Shown piece after piece: positions 49,775 to 59,086 of a stretch of DNA of 64,000 bases. Numbering within the stretch: position 1 is the first letter of the stretch; every line of letters begins with the position of its first letter. The stretch lies in NCBI RefSeq assembly GCF_015240255.1, contig NZ_CP061205.1, forward strand, positions 1,695,501 through 1,759,500. Reading direction: 5' to 3'. This stretch comes from Kordiimonas pumila (lineage in GTDB: Bacteria; Pseudomonadota; Alphaproteobacteria; Sphingomonadales; Kordiimonadaceae). The translations under genes and the position numbers were made by a program. The notes beneath the pieces were generated by a model, which worked only from the letters and a program-made list of their open reading frames with translations, was not told the DNA's origin and made no database searches.

Positions 49775-50959
49775 GTGGCACTTGATATACCAACTTTGTC
49801 TATTGCTGTCATGCTGGTGATGCTGCTTTCGTCACTTGCGCTGTTAGTAAACTGGCTTGCGAACCGTGTGATAGACGGGCTGCTATATATTGCCTTCGGC
49901 ATTATTTTGGTTTCCTTTGGAACTTGTGTCAGCTTTGAAAACCCGTTAGAGACTGAGCCTTTGGCCTATCTGGCTGGGCAAAGTGTTATTATATTAGGTC
50001 ACGGTATTCTATGGCTTGGGGTTACTGATTTTTGGGCCATGCGGTCAAAGCGTATGATGATCGCTTTGTGGCTTATCAGTGTGCTTTCCATTGGCATTAT
50101 GGCCTATCTTATGCTGTTTCATGACGGTGGGTATGTGGCTGCTGTCCGAGCCTTATTTGAAGGCCTTGTGTCGTTTGGGATTGCTTCAACGCTTTTAAAA
50201 GCCATTGGGGGGCGCAAAGGGCTTTATAAAGGGGTAATACGGCGTGCAACAGTGGGGGCAGCCCTTGCTTTTTTGCTGTTCATTGTACATGGGTTTTACG
50301 GTTTTTACCGTGCGATGCCGCTTGATTTCCTTCAGCTTACAGGTAACTTCTTTCTCAATTCCATAGAGATTTTATCCTATGTGGAGATGGTGGTGTTCTC
50401 CATGTCGATCGCGGTTGTCATTATTATTATGACAGCCGAGCGTTTGCAGGCTGAATTAAAGCTGCATGAAATGCTTGATCCCCTTACAAAAGCGCTTAAA
50501 CAGCGTGCCTTTCTGGAGGTGGTAAAAGCTGTTTTAGCGCGCGCGAGGCGGAATGCCGAACCTGTTTCCCTTATTATGATGGACATTGATAGATTTAAAA
50601 AAATCAATACAGAGCATGGCCGTGCGGTTGGGGATGCTGCACTCGCGGCGTTTGCGGGTCTGGTCGTGGAGGGCAGGCGCGCGCAAGATGTGTTTTGCCG
50701 CTTTGGCGGCGAAGAATTTGTTTTGCTGTTGCCCGGAACCGCTGAAGAGGGGGCTGATCTAGTAGTGCGGCGGATAAGGCAGAAAATTGCGCACACTGCC
50801 TTGAAGCCGCTTGGTGTGCCCATTCAGCTAACAATCAGTATGGGCGTTGTAACAGCGCGCGGCGATGATCTGGATGCAGACGGCATGCTGGATTTTGTAA
50901 ACAAGCAAATATCCAATGACCAAAAACTCCAGTTTGAAATTATTCAAACCGGTAGTTAG
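49775..50959 (+). CDS. Diguanylate cyclase with N-terminal membrane sensor
   Basis: This 394-residue protein has about six to seven membrane helices over residues 1-215, then a GGDEF domain (about 235-390) that makes cyclic di-GMP. The active-site loop is GGEEF (311-315) with metal-binding DIDRFKKIN earlier, and an RxxD inhibitory site (RAQD) stands five residues before it, so product feedback is expected. The GTG start at 49775 follows AGAGGGA. There is no EAL domain. Its stop overlaps the convergent KAS III stop by 4 nt. Confidence 0.92.
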   Translation: MALDIPTLSIAVMLVMLLSSLALLVNWLANRVIDGLLYIAFGIILVSFGTCVSFENPLETEPLAYLAGQSVIILGHGILWLGVTDFWAMRSKRMMIALWLISVLSIGIMAYLMLFHDGGYVAAVRALFEGLVSFGIASTLLKAIGGRKGLYKGVIRRATVGAALAFLLFIVHGFYGFYRAMPLDFLQLTGNFFLNSIEILSYVEMVVFSMSIAVVIIIMTAERLQAELKLHEMLDPLTKALKQRAFLEVVKAVLARARRNAEPVSLIMMDIDRFKKINTEHGRAVGDAALAAFAGLVVEGRRAQDVFCRFGGEEFVLLLPGTAEEGADLVVRRIRQKIAHTALKPLGVPIQLTISMGVVTARGDDLDADGMLDFVNKQISNDQKLQFEIIQTGS

Positions 50960-52086
50960 AGCCGCTCCACTTCAATGTAACCCGCAGAATAGCTGGCCCC
51001 AAATGAACATATGAGGCCAAGATCACCTTTCACAAAGTCTGATTTATATTTATGAAAAGCTATCATGCAGCCTGCGCCGGCGGTGTTCGCATAATCATCC
51101 AGAATGATGGGGGCATCTTCCTGGCTTGGGTCTCGCCCCAGCAGCTTTCGTGTGGCAAAAATATTCATGTTGATATTGGCTTGGTGTAACCACAGGCGTT
51201 TGAAGTCTTCAATTTTTCTGCCTGTTTCAGCCATTTGGTTTTGCACAATTTCAATAACCTTTGGCAGAAGCTCTTTAAACACCACACGGCCATTCTGTAC
51301 AAAGCGCATGGCAGGGTCGTTTATTTTGTCGCGTTCAATCATGGCTCTGCTGCCAAAGCCAGCCTGAATATTGGTTGAATATTCAGTGAATAGTTTGCGG
51401 CTGTTGATGCGGAAAGCATTCTTGGATGTTGTTTCAGTCTCGCGTTCCAGCACCATAGCAACGGCGGCATCACCAAAAATAAAATGGCCGTCGCGTTCTT
51501 CAAAGTTCAGCAGAGGTGAAAGATATTCAGCGGTAACAACAAGAGCTTTGTTTGCCATGCCGGATAAAAGGGCGTCTGTTGCCGTTGAAATGCCGAAGGT
51601 GGCGCTGGAGCATGCCATTGACATATCAAAGGCAAAACCTTTTGCGCCGAGTATACTTTGCAGTTCTGTTGCCATCGAGGGAATGAAGCGCTCCCATACA
51701 GAAGCCGAAATGATCACAAGATCAATGTCCTCGCCGTTAAGGTTAGCTTCTTCGAGGGCCGTTTTTGCAGCGGCAAGCGCCATCTGAACCTGAACTGGCG
51801 TACCCATCAGGTTGTCAGGCGCACCCTCAGCAAGGTAAGGCCGCATGCGGCCAACTTCGGTGGGGCCTTTGCCGTCCATAAGGTACCGGTTTTTGATGCC
51901 AGAGGCTTTTTCAATAAAAGCTGAGGACGACATCTCCCGTGCGGCAAGGGTCCCTGCTGCTATTTCGGCGGCATGCTCATTATTCCATGCTTCGGAATGG
52001 GCATTATAGCTTTCAACGAGCGCATCGTTCGAAACGGCATGTTTGGGGGTAAATACCCCCGTGCCGCTGATAACAATCCCCCCCAT
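50956..52086 (-). CDS. 3-oxoacyl-ACP synthase III (KAS III) paralog B
   Basis: This 376-residue KAS III-type condensing enzyme has Cys159 in MACSSATFG, His in WLHQANIN, and Asn in YANTAGAG. The long N-terminal region (NALVESYNAH-like, SSSAFIEKASGIKNRY) and length match the FabH-like proteins of the Pseudomonas PA3286 kind, which condense medium-chain acyl-CoA with malonyl-ACP rather than acetyl-CoA; this subgroup match is from memory. GGGGA precedes the ATG. It follows its paralog after 15 nt. Confidence 0.9.
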   Translation of the reverse strand: MGGIVISGTGVFTPKHAVSNDALVESYNAHSEAWNNEHAAEIAAGTLAAREMSSSAFIEKASGIKNRYLMDGKGPTEVGRMRPYLAEGAPDNLMGTPVQVQMALAAAKTALEEANLNGEDIDLVIISASVWERFIPSMATELQSILGAKGFAFDMSMACSSATFGISTATDALLSGMANKALVVTAEYLSPLLNFEERDGHFIFGDAAVAMVLERETETTSKNAFRINSRKLFTEYSTNIQAGFGSRAMIERDKINDPAMRFVQNGRVVFKELLPKVIEIVQNQMAETGRKIEDFKRLWLHQANINMNIFATRKLLGRDPSQEDAPIILDDYANTAGAGCMIAFHKYKSDFVKGDLGLICSFGASYSAGYIEVERL

Positions 52087-52101
52087 ACTATTCCCCTATA
52101 G

Positions 52102-53235
52102 TTATTTTACCTTTTCTACCAGCAAGCTACCAATTGAATAGCCTGCACCAAACGAGCAGATGAGCCCCTTATCCCCAACTTTAAGGTCATCATGGTATTT
52201 GTGGAAAGCAACAATAGAGCCTGCACCCGCCGTGTTACCATATTCATCAAGAACAGTTGGTGCTTCAAGCGCTTCGGGTTCCCGGCCCAAAAGCTTTTTA
52301 GCTGCAAACATGTTCATATTGATATTGGCCTGATGCAGCCACATGCGGCTTAGGTCTTTTACTTCAAGATGTTGGCTTTCAAGCTGCGCCCAAATAAAAT
52401 CGGTTACAAGCGGTAGAAGCTCGCGGAAAACCTTGCGGCCTTCCTGCATGAAAAACATGTCTTCGCGGAACATGCTATTATCATCAAGCCGTGTCATTGG
52501 GCCGTAATGTGAGCGAATGTTACTGGAAAATTTGGTTTCTGCTTTGGTATTTGTCACTTTCCAGAGGTTGTTGCCTTTGGCAAGGTCTGCCCGCTCAAGG
52601 ACCACGGCAACGGCAATATCCCCAAAAATAAAGTGGCTGTCGCGGTTGCGGAAATCAATAACAGTAGAGAAAATTTCGGGGTTGATCATGAGCACCCGAT
52701 CAGCAGCACCTGACTTGATAGCGTTCACGCCAGCAATAAGGCCGTATGTGGCGCTAGAACAGGCCATAACCATATCCATGGCGGAGCCTTTTGTGCCCAG
52801 ATGATGCTGCACTTCAATGCCGATTGCCGGAAAATAGCGCTGTAGCAGTGCAGCGGAACATACCAGATGGTCAATATCTTCTGCTTGCAGTCCGGCATTT
52901 TCAAGGGCAGCTTTCGCGGCTTCAATTGCCATTTTAGCCTGAAAACAAGGCTCTTCGTCTGTGCCGTGGCCGCCTTCAGGCATTTTAGACATCATCCGGT
53001 CAAGGTCCATGACCCCTTCCACGTCAACAAGGTGGCGCGCCTTAATGCCAGATGCCTTTTCGATGAAAGCAGCACTTGAATGTTGTTTTGCCGGAATAAT
53101 ACCGGCGTCTATGTCGGCTTTATTTTCGGCATTAAATTTATCAACAAATGCATTGAAGGTTTCTACAAGCTCCTCATTGGTGATTTTATGCGGAGGCACA
53201 TAAAGGCCAGTTCCTGAGATAACAACATCAACCAT
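52102..53235 (-). CDS. 3-oxoacyl-ACP synthase III (KAS III) paralog A
   Basis: This 377-residue KAS III-type enzyme has Cys159 in MACSSATYG, His in WLHQANIN and Asn in YGNTAGAG. It aligns without gaps to the next gene through at least residue 165 (shared SGTG, AFIEKASGIK, SGxA, HFIFGD), so the pair is a tandem duplication that has since diverged. AAAGGAT precedes the ATG. Substrate chain length or partner may differ between the two copies, or they may act as a heterodimer. Confidence 0.9.
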   Translation of the reverse strand: MVDVVISGTGLYVPPHKITNEELVETFNAFVDKFNAENKADIDAGIIPAKQHSSAAFIEKASGIKARHLVDVEGVMDLDRMMSKMPEGGHGTDEEPCFQAKMAIEAAKAALENAGLQAEDIDHLVCSAALLQRYFPAIGIEVQHHLGTKGSAMDMVMACSSATYGLIAGVNAIKSGAADRVLMINPEIFSTVIDFRNRDSHFIFGDIAVAVVLERADLAKGNNLWKVTNTKAETKFSSNIRSHYGPMTRLDDNSMFREDMFFMQEGRKVFRELLPLVTDFIWAQLESQHLEVKDLSRMWLHQANINMNMFAAKKLLGREPEALEAPTVLDEYGNTAGAGSIVAFHKYHDDLKVGDKGLICSFGAGYSIGSLLVEKVK

Positions 53236-53433
53236 AAAAGCTTATCCTTTTATTTACGCAAAGCTACCGGGAAATCTTTTTGGCCCACCGCCTAATTATG
53301 ACAACCCGGTTACATCGGCGGACAGGTATACTGCCTTTTATCCTTTCCGCCAACCGTTCATTGCGTTATTTAGCCGCAATATTATAGCCAGTTTCCTGTA
53401 TAACAACACTGGCTGCTATGCTAGGAATGCGTC

Positions 53434-54183
53434 ATGTCTATTTGGGGTAAAATAATTGGCGGTACAGCAGGGCTTGCACTAGGCGGGCCTATCGGTGCCC
53501 TTATTGGCTTAACGGTGGGTGCTGCCGTTGATGCGGGGGTTGATGCAACCCGCCGCGAGCCTGATGATGCAACCCGCAGTATTACCTTTACTATTGGTGT
53601 GATTGCGCTGGCAGCCAAGATGGCAAAAGCGGATGGCCATGTCTCCCGCGCAGAAGTAGAGGCCTTTAAACGGGTCTTTCAGGTGCCGCCTCATGAAATG
53701 GCCAATGTGGGCCGGGTGTTTGATATGGCACGCCAGCATACTGCTGGCTTTGATGCGTATGCACATCAGATTGCGGGCATCATGAAAGATAACCGCAGGG
53801 TGCTATCTGACCTTATAGAGGCATTATTCTTTATTGCGAAAGCTGATGGTTCTGTACACCCTAATGAACTGAATTACATTCGCGCTGTGGCTAAAATTTT
53901 TGGTTTCAGCCGCGCTGAAATTGAAGACAGAGTACATAGGCATGTTGGTGCAGACCCGTCATGCCCTTATTCTGTTCTTGGGGTTGAAAGATCTGTAGAT
54001 AATGCGACACTTAAGCATAAGTACCGGGCATTGGTTCGCGAGCATCATCCAGACCGATTGATCGCGGCTGGTGTCCCAAACGATATGATTGCCGTGGCGA
54101 CAAGGCGTGCCGCAGAAATTAATGCAGCGTATGACCAGATTATGGCAGAGCGCACAAAAGAGACAGTGAATGAAGTTTCGTGA
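53434..54183 (+). CDS. TerB- and DnaJ-domain protein (DjlA-like)
   Basis: This 249-residue protein has a glycine-rich hydrophobic N-terminus (about 5-35), a TerB-like helical domain (about 50-165; MAKADGHVSRAEVEAFKRVF and AKADGSVHPNELNYI repeats) and a C-terminal J-domain with His205-Pro-Asp in REHHPDRL, which stimulates DnaK ATPase. The order is that of DjlA co-chaperones at the inner membrane. It overlaps the DMT gene by 14 nt, beginning a chain of overlapping genes. Confidence 0.92.
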   Translation: MSIWGKIIGGTAGLALGGPIGALIGLTVGAAVDAGVDATRREPDDATRSITFTIGVIALAAKMAKADGHVSRAEVEAFKRVFQVPPHEMANVGRVFDMARQHTAGFDAYAHQIAGIMKDNRRVLSDLIEALFFIAKADGSVHPNELNYIRAVAKIFGFSRAEIEDRVHRHVGADPSCPYSVLGVERSVDNATLKHKYRALVREHHPDRLIAAGVPNDMIAVATRRAAEINAAYDQIMAERTKETVNEVS

Positions 54184-55066
54184 TATTGTACTGGCCGTTG
54201 TTATTGCCGCAGTTTGGGGTGTGAACTTTATTGCGGTGAAAGCGGCAGTAGATGCTTTCTCTCCGTTTCTTGCTAATACCCTGCGGTTTTCATTTGTTTT
54301 TCTGGCGCTTTCGCCGTTTTTGAAGTGGGTGCCGGGCAGAATGAAAAGCATGCTCGCGGTTGCTGTCATTCTTGGGGTGGCCCATTTTGGGCTGATATTG
54401 TTTGCCATGCAAGTTGCAGACGGGGTGAGCGCTGTTGCGATTGCGAGCCAGCTTGGGGTGCCGTTTTCAACAATTCTGGCTATTATCGTTTTGAAAGAAT
54501 CAGTTGGCTGGCGGCGTATTGTTGGTATTGCATTAAGCTTCTCCGGGGTAATTGTTTTGGGCTTTGACCCAGTTATTTTTGCATACTGGCAAGCACTGGG
54601 GCTTGTGACTTTAGCCGCGTTTATGTATGCGGTCAGTACCGTTATGATGCGCACTCTCAAAGACATTCCTGCCGTTACCACACAGGCATGGGTGGGCTTC
54701 GCCGGTGCCCTAGGGTCGCTGTTGTTTTCTTTTGCTTTTGAAAATAACCAGCTGGAGATGATAAAAGCCGCCAGCAACGATGCGTGGCTTGCTCTCTTAT
54801 ATAGTGCGATTGGTTCCTCGATCATTGGGCACGGCGGCGCTAATTATCTGTTTCGTAAATATGACGTATCCGCTGTGACGCCTTATTTCCTTGTTATGCC
54901 ACTTTTTGCAGTTATGGCAGGGGTAATGGCACTTGATGAAACAGTGTCGTCAAAAGTAGTTCTTGGTGGTGTACTAACTATTGCGGGGGTTTTGATTGTA
55001 ACCCTCAGAAACCGTAAGAAGCATAGCAAAATGGCAGATGTAGCAAATGCTGAAGGGATGACATGA
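54170..55066 (+). CDS. EamA-family (DMT superfamily) metabolite exporter
   Basis: This 298-residue inner-membrane transporter has ten membrane helices in two EamA repeats (VWGVNFIAVKAAVDAFSP in the first; IIGHGGANYLFRKYD in the second). Related carriers export amino acids, purines or other metabolites. It starts 14 nt inside the TerB-DnaJ gene and overlaps the amidase start as ATGA, so expression is coupled. Confidence 0.9.
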   Translation: MKFRDIVLAVVIAAVWGVNFIAVKAAVDAFSPFLANTLRFSFVFLALSPFLKWVPGRMKSMLAVAVILGVAHFGLILFAMQVADGVSAVAIASQLGVPFSTILAIIVLKESVGWRRIVGIALSFSGVIVLGFDPVIFAYWQALGLVTLAAFMYAVSTVMMRTLKDIPAVTTQAWVGFAGALGSLLFSFAFENNQLEMIKAASNDAWLALLYSAIGSSIIGHGGANYLFRKYDVSAVTPYFLVMPLFAVMAGVMALDETVSSKVVLGGVLTIAGVLIVTLRNRKKHSKMADVANAEGMT

Positions 55067-55803
55067 TCACCTGTTCTTCACCGAACTGGGATGAAAGACC
55101 GGACGGTAGCCAGATTGATCTGGTCGTACTCCATTATACGGGTATGGAAACAGGGGATGCAGCACTCTTACGGCTCTGTGATGCGGAAGCCAAGGTTTCT
55201 GCTCATTATATGATAGGGGAAGAGGGCGCTGTTTATGCTTTGGTGCCGGAAGAAAAGCGTGCATGGCATGCAGGTGTGTCTAGCTGGCTTGGACGTGACA
55301 ATATAAATCACACATCCATCGGTATAGAGCTGGTGAACCCCGGTCATGAATTTGGGTATCGGCCATTTCCTGCTGTGCAAATTGATAGTTTGCTTGCCCT
55401 TTTATCAGGCATTAAAGCCCGACATAAAGTTCCTTATTATGGATATGTAGGGCACAGTGATATTGCGCCGCTGCGTAAAACAGACCCGGGTGAATATTTC
55501 CCGTGGCAGCAATTGGCGGTAGCAGGGTTTGGTTTACATTCAGCGGTTGATGGGGCTGACACAGCACTTTTGCCGGTTAAGGGTGCTGACGGGGTTTTGT
55601 TACAGGAACTTCACGAAAAATTATCTATCCTTGGCTATGCTTTTACTGATAGCAAGGCCGTGGATTCTGAAACGTTTATGGTATTAAAAGCCTTTCAGGC
55701 GCATTGGCGTCAATCGGCGGTAACAGGCTTTTATGATATAGGGACGCGTGCACTTCTCACCGATTTGGCACGTCAAATGTCGACAACCGGGGAAACTCAA
55801 TGA
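55063..55803 (+). CDS. N-acetylmuramoyl-L-alanine amidase (AmpD/AmiD type) with PG-binding domain
   Basis: This 246-residue zinc amidase cleaves the MurNAc-L-Ala bond. Ligands are His24 in VVLHYTG, His131 in VGHSDIAP and Asp141 in KTDPGEYFPW; the AHYMIGEEG strand is typical. Residues from about 175 resemble a PG_binding_1 domain (LLQELHEKLSILGY...FQAHW). No signal peptide is present, favouring cytoplasmic muropeptide recycling (AmpD role), although the domain layout is AmiD-like. It overlaps both neighbours by 4 nt (ATGA). Confidence 0.9.
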   Translation: MITCSSPNWDERPDGSQIDLVVLHYTGMETGDAALLRLCDAEAKVSAHYMIGEEGAVYALVPEEKRAWHAGVSSWLGRDNINHTSIGIELVNPGHEFGYRPFPAVQIDSLLALLSGIKARHKVPYYGYVGHSDIAPLRKTDPGEYFPWQQLAVAGFGLHSAVDGADTALLPVKGADGVLLQELHEKLSILGYAFTDSKAVDSETFMVLKAFQAHWRQSAVTGFYDIGTRALLTDLARQMSTTGETQ

Positions 55804-57005
55804 ATAAAATTCTTTTTGCTGTGTGTTTACTGTCTGCAACAGTGGGTGTCGAAGCGCAGCAGGTACCTGTAACATCAGAGCATAAACCTAATAGCTATAC
55901 GCTTGCATGCCTTGCATCGCTTACTAAGGACTGCGCCGTCAAGGCCGCTATCCAAACGGTTATCGATGAAGATTTTGGGGCTGAGCGGGCTAAGGTCTTG
56001 ATAGGTGTTGCAAGGGCAATGCTGGGAACGGGCCAAGCAGAACAGGCTGCAGAAACCCTTATACTGGCGCTGGATGAAGCGCGTTCTGTGAATATTAGCC
56101 TCGTTACGCAAGAAAAGATCACGTCTATTGCGCCGCTGCTGGCCGAGGCAGGTGATGTGGCAGGTGGGCTTGCGCTTGTACAGGAGCTTTCACAAGATAC
56201 AGTGCGCGATAAAACGCTTATCAATATTGCGGAAAAGCTTATTAAGGCTGGAAATATATCGGGGGCAAAAGTTGCACTTGATCAGGTGACAAACGAGTCG
56301 CGGGCTTTTTGGCGCTTTTTAGGGCTGTTACCACTGGCGCCAAACGGTGCCTTAACCTCTCTTGAGTTTGACGAGCTGGAAGTAAAAGTTCAGGCCCTAA
56401 CTGATAAGCCGCAACAATATCGTGGCTTCATTAGGCTTGCTGTTATTGCAGGTAAAGCGGGCGATGAGGCAAGAAGTACTGCGCTCATCGCCGTGGCCGA
56501 TGAAATGTTCCCAAGTGTTGTGGGTATGCAGGCGCGGGCCACGGTAACGGGCGAGCGTGCGCGGCTTATGTATCAGGCTGGGCTTGATGCAGCTCTTGTG
56601 GAAACCAGCTATAATCTTGCTATTCTGCATGGCACCCGCGTGCAAGGGCAGGATGCCAGAATCGAGCTTGCTCATAATGTTGGGCCTATTGAGGCTGCAA
56701 CCGGGAAGACAGAACTAGCGTTAAAACGACTTGAGTATTTTACAAATGAAACCGAGAAAGCAGGCTATCTTGCAAGCCTTTCTGTTACAGATAATGCAGG
56801 TCAGGTAGCTGCGGCTATTACAGACTTCTTGGGTGCGATTGAAGATGTTGAAGGCGCTTATGACCGCGATATTATCCGGCTTACCCTTCTTGAGGGTGTT
56901 TTAAAAAGCAAAAATAAGGCGCTTGCCATTACCATCATCAAAAAGCTTGAGGATGATGATAATCAGGCATATGGGCTCGCGTTGCTGGCACCCCTTTTAG
57001 CATAA
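55800..57005 (+). CDS. Exported helical-repeat protein of unknown function
   Basis: This 401-residue protein has a signal peptide (about 1-19, ending VEAQQ) and is otherwise made of alpha-helical pairs resembling TPR/SEL1-like repeats (AMLGTGQAEQAAETLILALDEA; LLAEAGDVAGGLALVQEL; LIKAGNISGAKVAL). Such scaffolds bind partner proteins. Its ATG overlaps the amidase stop, so a periplasmic role linked to peptidoglycan turnover is suggested. I cannot name the family. Confidence 0.75.
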   Translation: MNKILFAVCLLSATVGVEAQQVPVTSEHKPNSYTLACLASLTKDCAVKAAIQTVIDEDFGAERAKVLIGVARAMLGTGQAEQAAETLILALDEARSVNISLVTQEKITSIAPLLAEAGDVAGGLALVQELSQDTVRDKTLINIAEKLIKAGNISGAKVALDQVTNESRAFWRFLGLLPLAPNGALTSLEFDELEVKVQALTDKPQQYRGFIRLAVIAGKAGDEARSTALIAVADEMFPSVVGMQARATVTGERARLMYQAGLDAALVETSYNLAILHGTRVQGQDARIELAHNVGPIEAATGKTELALKRLEYFTNETEKAGYLASLSVTDNAGQVAAAITDFLGAIEDVEGAYDRDIIRLTLLEGVLKSKNKALAITIIKKLEDDDNQAYGLALLAPLLA

Positions 57006-57304
57006 GAGAAAAGTGTGGTACTTTAGGTTGCTGTAAAGTGGCTTGGTCACGCTGCATGCTGAGTGCTGCCTTATACAATTTTTACCGTTCTTGATATGTT
57101 TGGTGGTATTACCTTATGGCTTTTTTATCTGGTATGGCGCCACAGTAGATATTGTGAAGGCCATAAAGGCAACTGACCTATAGTGAATACTATAGATATG
57201 TCCGTAACAGGACTGCCTTATGTTTGACAGTGTTCATACTTAGGACTGTTGTTTTATAGTGGCTGGTATATAACTGTGTAGTCTGGAAACACCCTAAGGT
57301 CTTG
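57006..57304. other. Intergenic region before tamA
   Basis: This 299-bp interval has no credible coding frame. TTGACA at 57224-57229 could be a -35 box, but no convincing -10 element stands 16-18 nt after it. No terminator or strong palindrome was recognised. Confidence 0.4.
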
Positions 57305-59086
57305 ATGTTGCGCCTCTTAATTTCTGTCATTTTGCTGTTTTTTTGCTTGGGACGCCCTCTCTCAGCGGCGGATTCGTGTTCGTCTGGTGGTTTTAGAACT
57401 CATTTTACGCTTGAAATGACGGAACCTAACGAACGCCTGCGCGATATCCTTATGTCGGTTTCGGTTTTGAATGAAAAGACCGGGCAGTGCCTGCGATCTA
57501 TCGCCAGAGTGGAAAGTAACCTTCAGTCAGATGTAGACAGTTTTCAGCGTGTTCTGCGCTCAGAGGGGTATTATGCCGCGTCGGTTGATTACAAAGCCTT
57601 GCGGGGTGATAAGTCGGTCGATGTCAGCGTGGCGGTATATGCGGGGGTTCTTTATAAAATTGACAGTGTTAGTTTTTCTTTTGCGGGTGCAGAAAAAGGC
57701 GATACCGAAAATATCCAGCTTGAAGCGGTTCTAAAAAAGGGTGAACCGGCAAGTGCGGCAGACATTGTAGCTACAGAGCAGGTCTTGATTTTTGGGTTGC
57801 TTGAACAAGGCTATCCGTTTGCGGAGGCGGGTGAACGCAGTGTAACCGTGAACCATGCTACAGCGAGTGTTGCGGTAAATTATGTGCTGCAAAACGGACC
57901 TAAAACAAAGCTTGGTGAAACTATTTACGAGGGGCTTGACCGGACAGAGGCTTCGTACCTTGAAAGGTTAAAGCCGTGGCAAGAGGGTGATCTATACACC
58001 CGCAGTGAAGTGGATGAGTTTCGCTCGCGCCTGATGGCAACGGGCCTGTTTCGCTTAACTACCGTTACCTTACAGCAGCCGAATGAAGGCACAGATATTG
58101 CCCCAATAGTTGTCAATGCAGAAGAGGCCCCGCCGCGTAGGATAGAGGCAGGCGCAGGCTATTCAACAGGTGAAGGTTTTGAGCTAGAGACATCGTGGAC
58201 ACACCGTAATACATGGGGCCGGGGTGAAAATCTCAAATTTTCCATGAAGCTTGGGGAAAGCGAGCAAACGCTAGAGGCTGACCTTAGAAAACCTCAGTTC
58301 AAGCGCTACGGCCAAACTGCTATTTTTAATGCCCGCACAGGCCGTGAAAGTACACCTGCTTATAAATCTCATATTTTTGAATCGTATGCCGGGTTAGAGC
58401 GCCAAATAGGTAAACGCTGGATCGGCTCGCTTGGTGTTTCTGGTAAGGCGACACAGGTGCGGGAAGACGGCGAGCATGATGAATATGTGCTTCTTGGCAC
58501 GCCCCTCGGCCTCAGCTACGACACCTCTGATGTGCTGCTTGATCCAACACGCGGTATCCGCCTTAATTTGCGGTTGGGGCCAAACATGTCACTGATCGGG
58601 GACAGGTTCTTTTTTCTGACCAGCGAATTAAAAGGCTCTGCATACTGGCAGCCTGATTTTATGTCGTCAGTTACCTTTGCTGTTAGGGGCCGCGCGGGCA
58701 TGACCTTTGGCCCAGATCAGGACCGGATCCCCCTGACAGAGAGATTTTTTGCGGGCGGCGGTGGGTCTGTCCGAGGGTATTCTTATCAGGGCATAGGCCC
58801 TCAGGATGAAGACGGCGACCCTCTTGGTGGTAGATCTGTGCTTGAGGTGGGGTTTGAGGCCCGTGTGCGGGTTAGTACATCCATAAGCATTGTTCCCTTC
58901 CTTGATGGCGGTGCGCTTTATACAGACCAAATTCCGACATTTAACGGGTTTCGCTGGGGCACAGGGCTCGGTCTTCGCTATCACACTTCTATTGCCCCGG
59001 TCCGGCTTGATGTTGCATTCCCGCTTGACCGGCGGGAAGGGGACAGCGCTGTTGCGGTTTATTTGAGCATAGGGCAAAGCTTTTGA
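57305..59086 (+). CDS. tamA: Translocation and assembly module outer-membrane protein TamA
   Basis: This 593-residue Omp85-superfamily protein has a signal peptide (about 1-21, LLISVILLFFCLGRPLSA), POTRA-type domains (about 30-260; RVLRSEGYYAASVDY, LLEQGYPFAEAGERSV) and a C-terminal 16-strand barrel with the conserved FFAGGGGSVRGYSYQGIGP loop motif, ending in phenylalanine. With TamB it assembles outer-membrane proteins or moves lipids between membranes. ATG 57305 is 6 nt after AAGG; a TTG one codon earlier is less likely. Its stop overlaps the TamB TTG start. Confidence 0.95.
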   Translation: MLRLLISVILLFFCLGRPLSAADSCSSGGFRTHFTLEMTEPNERLRDILMSVSVLNEKTGQCLRSIARVESNLQSDVDSFQRVLRSEGYYAASVDYKALRGDKSVDVSVAVYAGVLYKIDSVSFSFAGAEKGDTENIQLEAVLKKGEPASAADIVATEQVLIFGLLEQGYPFAEAGERSVTVNHATASVAVNYVLQNGPKTKLGETIYEGLDRTEASYLERLKPWQEGDLYTRSEVDEFRSRLMATGLFRLTTVTLQQPNEGTDIAPIVVNAEEAPPRRIEAGAGYSTGEGFELETSWTHRNTWGRGENLKFSMKLGESEQTLEADLRKPQFKRYGQTAIFNARTGRESTPAYKSHIFESYAGLERQIGKRWIGSLGVSGKATQVREDGEHDEYVLLGTPLGLSYDTSDVLLDPTRGIRLNLRLGPNMSLIGDRFFFLTSELKGSAYWQPDFMSSVTFAVRGRAGMTFGPDQDRIPLTERFFAGGGGSVRGYSYQGIGPQDEDGDPLGGRSVLEVGFEARVRVSTSISIVPFLDGGALYTDQIPTFNGFRWGTGLGLRYHTSIAPVRLDVAFPLDRREGDSAVAVYLSIGQSF

